DNA of 64,000 bases. Origin: Gemmatimonas phototrophica (GTDB lineage Bacteria > Latescibacterota > UBA2968 > UBA8231). Positions within the stretch are counted from its first letter, which is position 1; every line of letters begins with the position of its first letter. Positions 58,430-64,000 of this stretch are shown in pieces. The stretch is taken from positions 1-64,000 of the forward strand of contig CAMAVQ010000007.1 in the NCBI GenBank assembly GCA_945861755.1, written 5' to 3'. The position numbers and the translations under genes are program-made. Below the pieces are notes generated by a model. The model did no database searches. It was given only the letters and a program-made list of their open reading frames with translations, and had not been told where the DNA came from.

Positions 58430-60217
58430 ATGCGCAGCGCTGACCGGCCGAACCGGACCGGACCGTGTTCTCGGCCCTACTGCTTATTGATGCTGCTCTT
58501 GTTGCTGGCCGGTCTGGCGGGCGGATTATGGGGCTGCAGTCCGGCAACTCAGCGGGCCACCCCCCTCCCGGAGGCCGAACTGGTCCAGGAGGACATGGCG
58601 GTGGCCGGGGCCAATCAATTGGGCCTGCGTCTGACCAACAAGGCCAGACGCCGCACGACCCTGGTCGCCCGCCTGGAACTCAAGACGCCCGCGGGGCGTC
58701 CATTGGCCCACGAACAGACCCTGCACCTAGCCCCTGGTGCCACCCGCCAGCTAGGGCTGCCCTTCCATGCAGAGGTGCCGGGGCTCTACATTGGATCTTT
58801 GAAAGTCTATGAACAGGGCAGTGGCCGCCTGATCCGCGCCTTCTCCGACCTGGAGATCGCCGTATGGCCCCGCTGGGAGTTTACCCCGGATCGCTCCTAC
58901 TACACGACCGAGACGCAGCTGCGCTTTCGCAGCCGGCTGCGCCGAGGCACGGGGGAAGGAAAAAAACTGCTGGTGGAGTTGCGGGAGGGAGAGCGGGTGC
59001 GCGCCAGGCAGCAGCTCCAATTTCGCGGCAGTGAGGTTCTGGGCACCCTGAAGATCGCCGAGTTGCCCCCGGGTTGTTATACCCTGCGGGCCAGGGTCCA
59101 GGGACCGGCCGGAGTGGAGGATTCCCTCAGCGCTCAGGTGTGCAAATACCCGCCGGCGCCCCAGGAGGTCAAGGTCGATCTCTTTTCTCAGAGCCTGCTG
59201 GTGGAGGGCAAGCCTTTCTTTCCCATCGGTCTCTACTGGGTACATGCGGAGGATCTGGAGGAACTGAAGCGCCTCCACTTCAACTGCGGCGACTACTTCT
59301 ACAAACTGCGCGGCGCCGAGATCGCCGCGCTGATGGACCAGGCTGCCCAGAGCGGAATCCGCATCTTGCTGGAATTGACGCCCTTCATCCGCGGGCGGGC
59401 GGAACCGGACTACCAGGCCATCGCGGAGACGATTGAGCGTTACCGCGACCATCCGGGCCTGCTGGCCTGGTACATCGTCGACGAGCCGGCCGATGCCAAG
59501 GTGGATCCAGTGCTGCTGGAGCGGGTCTACCAGCAGTTGCATCAGTCAGACCCGTATCATCCGGTCTACCTGGTGAACAACCGGCCGCACAGTTACCGCA
59601 CCTATGTGGAGGCCAGCGATATCCTGGCCATCGACGTGTATCCCGTGCCCGACCATCCTCTCACCCGGGTGCGGGACTACATGCAGCAGGCCCGTTGGGC
59701 CTCGATGGGCCGCAAACCGGTCTGGCTGGTGGCCCAGGCCTTCGGCGGCGTCGAGCACTGGGGACGTCCACCCACCCCGGCCGAGTTGCGCAATATGGTC
59801 TTTCAGGGGTTGGTGCACGGGGCGGGGGGGCTGCTTTTCTACCGCTACTGCCAGAAGGGGGAGCGACAGATCCAGCCGCCGGTGCTCTGGGCCGAGATGC
59901 GGGCCCTGGCTGCCGAGCTTTCCGCCCTCGGTCCGGTGCTGGCCGCTCCCACGTCCCTGGCGCAAGTGGAAAACGCCGATGGCTCCCAGGGCGTGGAGGC
60001 CATGCTCAGGGAGTACCAGGGACGCTATTTTCTTTTTGTCGTCAATTGCCGGGCTGCAGCCCAGCGCGTGCGTTTCCGCCTCCGGGGTCTTCCCGCCCTG
60101 GCGCGGGTGGAAGCGCTCTATCAATCACAGGCACCTGCTCTGCGAGACGACCTGCTGGTCATTGACCTGGCGGCTCTGGGAGCGGGAATCTACCGGCTCG
60201 AACCAGCTGGCATATGA
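58430..60217 (+). CDS. Glycoside hydrolase-like lipoprotein (TIM-barrel)
   Basis: The 595-residue protein starts at ATG 58430; the track ORF to 58316 overlaps the upstream gene out of frame. The signal sequence ends in a lipobox ('LAGGLWGC'). Residues about 40-230 are beta domains. A barrel resembling clan A glycosidases follows: 'PFFPIGLYWVHAEDLEELK', then 'LLAWYIVDEPADAKVD' with a candidate acid/base Glu. A C-terminal beta segment ends the chain. It is anchored to the envelope and probably trims a polysaccharide. The second catalytic Glu could not be placed. Confidence 0.68.
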   Translation: MRSADRPNRTGPCSRPYCLLMLLLLLAGLAGGLWGCSPATQRATPLPEAELVQEDMAVAGANQLGLRLTNKARRRTTLVARLELKTPAGRPLAHEQTLHLAPGATRQLGLPFHAEVPGLYIGSLKVYEQGSGRLIRAFSDLEIAVWPRWEFTPDRSYYTTETQLRFRSRLRRGTGEGKKLLVELREGERVRARQQLQFRGSEVLGTLKIAELPPGCYTLRARVQGPAGVEDSLSAQVCKYPPAPQEVKVDLFSQSLLVEGKPFFPIGLYWVHAEDLEELKRLHFNCGDYFYKLRGAEIAALMDQAAQSGIRILLELTPFIRGRAEPDYQAIAETIERYRDHPGLLAWYIVDEPADAKVDPVLLERVYQQLHQSDPYHPVYLVNNRPHSYRTYVEASDILAIDVYPVPDHPLTRVRDYMQQARWASMGRKPVWLVAQAFGGVEHWGRPPTPAELRNMVFQGLVHGAGGLLFYRYCQKGERQIQPPVLWAEMRALAAELSALGPVLAAPTSLAQVENADGSQGVEAMLREYQGRYFLFVVNCRAAAQRVRFRLRGLPALARVEALYQSQAPALRDDLLVIDLAALGAGIYRLEPAGI

Positions 60218-60225
60218 GGTGAGGA

Positions 60226-60861
60226 ATGCAGAAGAAAGTCAAAGCTCCTTCCAAGACCACCAAAGCCAAGAGCACCCCCAAGGCGGCATCGGCCCCCAAA
60301 GCCGCGGTCACGGCAAAAAAGCCCGAGCCCAAAAAGCCGGAGATCAAGAAAGCCGAGAAAATAGAGCCCCCCTCCAAGGCCGCAGCCCTGACCAAACGCG
60401 ACCTGGAAAAGACCAGGAAATGGCTGCTGGAACGCCGCGCCCAGTTGCTCAACGATTTGGATGGCACGGCCAACGCCATCGACAACCTCCAGGATCCCAA
60501 GGCCGACGACTTCGACCGGGCGGTGGAAGCCGGCACCATGGAATTGCTGGTCACCCTGGGGGATACTGAACGCCGGGAATTGGAGGAGATCACCCTGGCC
60601 ATCGAGAAGATCGACAACGGCACCTATGGCCACTGCGAAGCCTGCATGGAGAAGCCGCTCAAGATCTGCCCGACCTGCCCCTACATCCCCACCCTCAGGC
60701 TCGAAGCCCTGCCCACCGCCCGGCTCTGCGTGTCCTGCCAGGTGGCCGAGGAGCAGCACCAGATCCCCTCCTATACCCGCCTGCGGCCCCGGCGCATGAT
60801 CTTCGGGGAGGAGATCGAGGAGTTCTCCCACCCGCTGATGGAGACCAACGACGACAACTAG
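60226..60861 (+). CDS. DksA/TraR-type zinc-finger protein with histone H1-like N-terminal tail
   Basis: The 211-residue protein has about 55 residues of Lys, Ala and Pro ('KAPSKTTKAKSTPKAASAPK'), as in bacterial histone H1-like tails. The DksA-type coiled coil follows ('RKWLLERRAQLLNDLDGTAN'), then the zinc finger with an expanded first half ('CEACMEKPLKICPTC' and 'CVSC'). The tail could bind DNA or polyphosphate. It is the second DksA/TraR-type gene in the window. Its TAG stop shares the palindrome CTAG with the convergent tolC stop. Confidence 0.82.
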   Translation: MQKKVKAPSKTTKAKSTPKAASAPKAAVTAKKPEPKKPEIKKAEKIEPPSKAAALTKRDLEKTRKWLLERRAQLLNDLDGTANAIDNLQDPKADDFDRAVEAGTMELLVTLGDTERRELEEITLAIEKIDNGTYGHCEACMEKPLKICPTCPYIPTLRLEALPTARLCVSCQVAEEQHQIPSYTRLRPRRMIFGEEIEEFSHPLMETNDDN

Positions 60862-62348
60862 TGCACTTCCACCAGGTCGCTCAAGCCGGCCATGGTGGCC
60901 TGGCGCAGGTCCTCGATGCGGAGGTAGTAGTCGATGCGGGCATTGAGGGTCTGGGTGCGGGAGAAGGTGAGCTGTCCCTGGGCAGTGAGGATGTCCTGAC
61001 TCTTTGAGAGTCCCAGCTCGAAGCGCTGCTGTTCGCGCGCGTAGGTTTTCTCCGCCACCATTAGGGCCGCCTGCCTCAGTTCGACCTCCCGTTCGGCCGA
61101 CTTGAGGCTGTTCACCGCGTCCCGGATTTGGAGGACGGCGTTCTGGCGGAGCGATTCCTGGTCGGTCTGCAATTGCTCCAGCGCCAGTTCCTGTTGGCGC
61201 ACCTGGCTGCGCCGCTCGCCGCCGTCGATGAGGGGCGCGTTCACCCGGATGTTCATGCCCCACTGATTGCGTTCGAGGCGCTGGTGTACATCGCTGAGTT
61301 GGTCCCCCTGCCCTCTTAGGCCCACCGTGGCATTGAGGATGGCGGTGGGTCCGGTCTGACTGCGGATACTGCGCAGGTTCAGCCGCTGGTTCTCCGCGTC
61401 GAGTTGAAAGGCCTGCAGGTCCAGGCGGCGGCTCAGTCCCACGGCAACGGCTTTCTCCATGGAGACCGGGTACTTCTGGAAACCTTCCCCCACCAGGCCT
61501 TCCACCTCCAGGGATTGATCCCAGCCCAAGCCCAGCACCTCGCGCAACCGGTCGCGGGCCCGCTCGATATTGTTCTGGGCCTGGTTGTAGCTGGCTTCGG
61601 CCTGGAGCATGTCCACCTCCAGGCGCAGGGCTTCGGTTTCATCGAGGAAACCGACCTCCACCTTGCGGCGGGCCAGATCCAGGGAAACCCTGGCCCGCTC
61701 GAGGGTCTGCCGGTCGATGTCGAGCTGGCTTTGCACCCGCACCAGGGTATAATAGGTCTGGGTCACCTGAGCTTCTAGCAGCAGCTGATTGCGGCTGAAA
61801 TTGAGCCGGGCCCCGGCCAGGTCCAACTCGGCCCGGACCAAGGCCACCTCCTCGGGCGCCTGGGCAAAAAGGTTCTGGGAATAGTCGAAGACCAGGTCGC
61901 CGGTGTAGTCGCGGTAGGAGGTTTGGCGGTTGGAACTGAAATCGGTAAACCGGCTCTGGGAGCTAAGGGTAAAGCGACCCAGGGAGCGCACCCGCTGGCT
62001 CAATTCCAGATTCCCCTGGTATTGGAGCTGGGTGTTCTCGTCGCGGACCCGGGTGGTCAGGGCCAGGTTATCCACCAGCTGGCGGTTCTCCCCGTAACTG
62101 GGCAACATCATGTTCAACTGCAGCCGAGGGGCAAAAGGCGAGCGCTGGGCCTGCAGTTGGAGCAGGCTGCGCTCCAGGGCCTGCCGGTTCCGCTGGGTCT
62201 GGGGGCTCTGCTCCATGGCCAGGGCCAGACACTGGGCCAGCGAGAAGGGTTGGGCGGCAGCACAGACCGGCGCGCCGAGCAGGATCCACCCGCAGCAGCA
62301 ATACCAGAACCACGGCCAGCGAAAAAGTTGTTGAAACACTACCTTCAT
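60858..62348 (-). CDS. TolC family outer-membrane efflux protein
   Basis: The 496-residue protein starts at ATG 62348, preceded by GGGGAAG; the track GTG two codons earlier is less likely. The signal peptide is followed by 'FSLAQCLALAMEQSPQTQ', the usual opening of TolC proteins, and by two long helical repeats ('LDLAGARLNFSRNQLLLEAQ', 'ALMVAEKTYAREQQRFELG'). It forms a trimeric channel-tunnel for drug, protein or polysaccharide export. No membrane-fusion or pump gene is adjacent. The AT-rich 81-bp gap upstream should hold divergent promoters. Confidence 0.88.
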   Translation of the reverse strand: MKVVFQQLFRWPWFWYCCCGWILLGAPVCAAAQPFSLAQCLALAMEQSPQTQRNRQALERSLLQLQAQRSPFAPRLQLNMMLPSYGENRQLVDNLALTTRVRDENTQLQYQGNLELSQRVRSLGRFTLSSQSRFTDFSSNRQTSYRDYTGDLVFDYSQNLFAQAPEEVALVRAELDLAGARLNFSRNQLLLEAQVTQTYYTLVRVQSQLDIDRQTLERARVSLDLARRKVEVGFLDETEALRLEVDMLQAEASYNQAQNNIERARDRLREVLGLGWDQSLEVEGLVGEGFQKYPVSMEKAVAVGLSRRLDLQAFQLDAENQRLNLRSIRSQTGPTAILNATVGLRGQGDQLSDVHQRLERNQWGMNIRVNAPLIDGGERRSQVRQQELALEQLQTDQESLRQNAVLQIRDAVNSLKSAEREVELRQAALMVAEKTYAREQQRFELGLSKSQDILTAQGQLTFSRTQTLNARIDYYLRIEDLRQATMAGLSDLVEVH

Positions 62349-62429
62349 AAGCACTTCCCCTTGGGTTGATGCCTTAGCTAGCTAGTCTAACCAATTAACT
62401 GGACCCCTTCAACCATAATTTATCGGGAT

Positions 62430-63386
62430 ATGGCTCTATATCTGATCACGGGCGGTGCCGGCTTCATCGGCTCGCATCTGGCCGAAGAACTGCTGCGGCG
62501 CGGCGCACGGGTGCGGGTGCTGGACAACTTCTCCACCGGCAAGCGGGAAAATCTCGCCGGCCTGGGTCCGCACTTCGAGCTGATCGAGGGCGACATCCGC
62601 AGCTACCACACGGTCCACCAGGCCGTGCGGGACGTGGACTACGTGCTCCACCAGGGCGCCCTGCCCTCGGTGCCCCGTTCCATCAACGACCCCATCACCA
62701 CCAACGAAGTCAATGTGGGCGGCACCCTCAACCTGCTCGACGCCGCCCGCGATGCCGGGGTCAAACGGGTGGTCTACGCCTCCTCCTCCTCGGTGTACGG
62801 GGCCCACAGTCAGGTTCCCAAACGCGAGGACATGACCCCGCAGCCCATCTCCCCCTACGCGGTCTCCAAATTGACCGGGGAGCACTACTGCCAGGTCTTC
62901 TCCCGCACCTACGGGCTGGAGACGGTGTCCTTGCGTTATTTCAATGTCTTCGGCCCCCGCCAGGACCCCCAGTCGGCATACTCGGCCTTCATCCCCAAAT
63001 TCGCAGCTGGCATCCTGCGCCACCAGGAATTGACCGTCGACGGGGACGGCACCCAGTCGCGCGACTTTACCTATGTGCGCAATGTGGTGGAGGCCAACCT
63101 GCTGGCCGCCACCGCCCCAGGGGTGAGCGGCGAGGTCTTCAATATCGCCTGCGGCGCCAGCCTGAGCGTCAATGAAGTGGTCACCCATCTGGCCCAACTC
63201 TGCGGCACTCAGGCACGGCTGGTCCACGGCCCCTCTCGCGCCGGGGATGTGCCCCACTCCCTGGCCGATATCAGCCGCGCCAAAAAGTGCCTAGATTATG
63301 AGCCCCAGGTGGGCGCCCGCGAGGGCCTGGCCCAGGTGGTGGCGTGGTTCCAGAACAAATTCGCCCTTGAAGGCCGGTCGCCGTGA
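62430..63386 (+). CDS. UDP-N-acetylglucosamine/UDP-glucose 4-epimerase-like SDR
   Basis: The 318-residue extended SDR has 'LITGGAGFIGSHLAEELL', the segment 'GALPSVPRSINDPITTNEVN', which is typical of WbpP-like UDP-GlcNAc(A) 4-epimerases, 'YASSSSVYG' and the catalytic pair in 'SPYAVSKLTGEHY'. The coupled downstream gene is a UDP-HexNAc 6-dehydrogenase. The two would give an N-acetylated hexosaminuronic acid such as UDP-GalNAcA for a surface polysaccharide. The GTG of that gene overlaps its TGA. Confidence 0.88.
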   Translation: MALYLITGGAGFIGSHLAEELLRRGARVRVLDNFSTGKRENLAGLGPHFELIEGDIRSYHTVHQAVRDVDYVLHQGALPSVPRSINDPITTNEVNVGGTLNLLDAARDAGVKRVVYASSSSVYGAHSQVPKREDMTPQPISPYAVSKLTGEHYCQVFSRTYGLETVSLRYFNVFGPRQDPQSAYSAFIPKFAAGILRHQELTVDGDGTQSRDFTYVRNVVEANLLAATAPGVSGEVFNIACGASLSVNEVVTHLAQLCGTQARLVHGPSRAGDVPHSLADISRAKKCLDYEPQVGAREGLAQVVAWFQNKFALEGRSP

Positions 63387-64000
63387 GCACCCTGGTCAAA
63401 AAAATAGCCGACAAGGACATCCATCTGGCCATCATCGGCCTGGGGTACGTGGGCCTGCCCCTGGCGGTGGAATTCGCCGAGGCCGGCATCCGCACCACCG
63501 GCATCGACCTGGACGCCCAAAAGGTGGCGCAGCTCAACGCCGGCCACAGCTATGTGCAGGACACCCCCTCCCCGCGCCTGGCCCTGGCCGTCTCCCAGCA
63601 CCGCCTCAGGGCCACCACCGATTTTGGCGTCCTGCGCGACACCGACTGCGTGTGTATCTGCGTGCCCACCCCGCTGAGCAAAACCAAGGACCCGGACATC
63701 TCCTACATCGTGGCAGCCTGCGAGCAGATCGTTCGCCACTTTCACCCCGGCATGCTGGTGGTGCTGGAGAGCACCACCTATCCGGGCACCACCACCGAGG
63801 TGATCCTGCCCCGCCTCAGCGTCGGCGGCGCCCAGGTGGGCACCGATTTCTACCTGGCCTTCTCCCCCGAACGGGTGGACCCGGGCAACCACACCTGGCA
63901 GACTCGCAACACCCCCAAGGTAATCGGCGGGGTCACGCCCGAATGCGCCCGCGTTGCCATCGCCCTCTACAAAAACGCCATCGACACCCTGGTGCCGGTC
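63383..64000 (+). CDS. Nucleotide sugar dehydrogenase (UDP-N-acetylglucosamine 6-dehydrogenase type), 3' cut by window
   Basis: The frame opens at a GTG overlapping the epimerase stop and stays open for 206 codons to the window edge; it is missing from the ORF track for lack of a stop. 'LAIIGLGYVGLPLAVEFAEA' is the NAD-binding start and 'CICVPTPLSKTKDPDISYI' a family signature. 'LESTTYPGTTTEVILPRL' and 'AFSPERVDPGN' mark the WbpA/WecC branch over UDP-glucose dehydrogenases. It oxidises the C6 alcohol of a UDP-HexNAc to the uronic acid. The catalytic Cys lies beyond the window. Confidence 0.9.
   Translation, partial: MSTLVKKIADKDIHLAIIGLGYVGLPLAVEFAEAGIRTTGIDLDAQKVAQLNAGHSYVQDTPSPRLALAVSQHRLRATTDFGVLRDTDCVCICVPTPLSKTKDPDISYIVAACEQIVRHFHPGMLVVLESTTYPGTTTEVILPRLSVGGAQVGTDFYLAFSPERVDPGNHTWQTRNTPKVIGGVTPECARVAIALYKNAIDTLVPV

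Noticed and set aside
1-64000. CRISPR arrays, rRNA, prophage or complete insertion sequences
   Set aside because: I found no regularly spaced repeats, no rRNA signature, no integrase, transposase or phage structural genes.

Overview
The window is GC-rich DNA, almost fully coding on both strands, with many GTG and TTG starts and 1-4 nt start/stop overlaps. The cell is a Gram-negative-type (diderm) bacterium: there is an LpxH-like lipid A hydrolase, a TolC-family channel, a fused SecDF, LspA, several lipoproteins and a beta-barrel protein. Two large secreted proteins end in a FlgD-like domain with the 'NPFTPNGDG' type motif common in the FCB group. Genes for RraA, ThuA, sugar-phosphate isomerase, phytanoyl-CoA dioxygenase and acid-sugar dehydratase are frequent in uncultured lineages such as Latescibacterota and Poribacteria. 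That placement is an inference; no rRNA, tRNA or CRISPR array is visible.

Layout. 1-7.0 kb: the tail of a sugar isomerase, a DUF1854/ABC exporter pair, glycolate-oxidase-type glcD-glcE without glcF, and an acid-sugar dehydratase-like enolase-superfamily gene. 7.2-19.2 kb: a long plus-strand housekeeping run (polyprenyl diphosphate synthase, ApbE, SecDF, an antiporter, YggS, YggT, eukaryote-like IleRS, a DksA/TraR protein, LspA, RluD). 19.2-25.0 kb: a surface-sugar cluster (epimerase, DegT aminotransferase, TetR regulator, PIG-L deacetylase, WbqC, glycosyltransferase, outer-membrane barrel). 25.0-27.6 kb: a periplasmic molybdoenzyme and an exported protein, then decayed gene fragments. 27.6-33.6 kb: MFS, FIST, ankyrin, RraA and AEC transporter genes. 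33.7-35.4 kb: a secreted deacetylase-like gene apparently split by a 5-bp repeat. 35.5-40.8 kb: sugar isomerase, ThuA, radical SAM/C45 pair, second RraA. 40.8-45.4 kb: two divergent paralogous secreted FlgD-tail proteins. 45.4-49.3 kb: purM, phytanoyl dioxygenase, phosphodiesterase, GNAT. 49.3-50.6 kb: a gene graveyard (deleted nucleoside hydrolase, MerR with an in-frame amber codon, a third fragment). 50.6-62.3 kb: RsmF-like, LpxH-like, M23 protein, LOG, Mrp, HEAT lipoprotein, UVR-motif protein, glycosidase-like lipoprotein, second DksA/TraR protein and TolC. 62.4-64 kb: the start of a nucleotide-sugar operon that runs off the window.

Themes. There is a strong carbohydrate bias: acid sugars, sugar isomerases, and surface-sugar building and export. 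Envelope biogenesis is well represented. The least expected features are a two-copy palindromic intergenic element (about 40.45-40.58 and 47.35-47.55 kb) with related hairpins nearby, and several freshly broken genes caught at different stages of decay.
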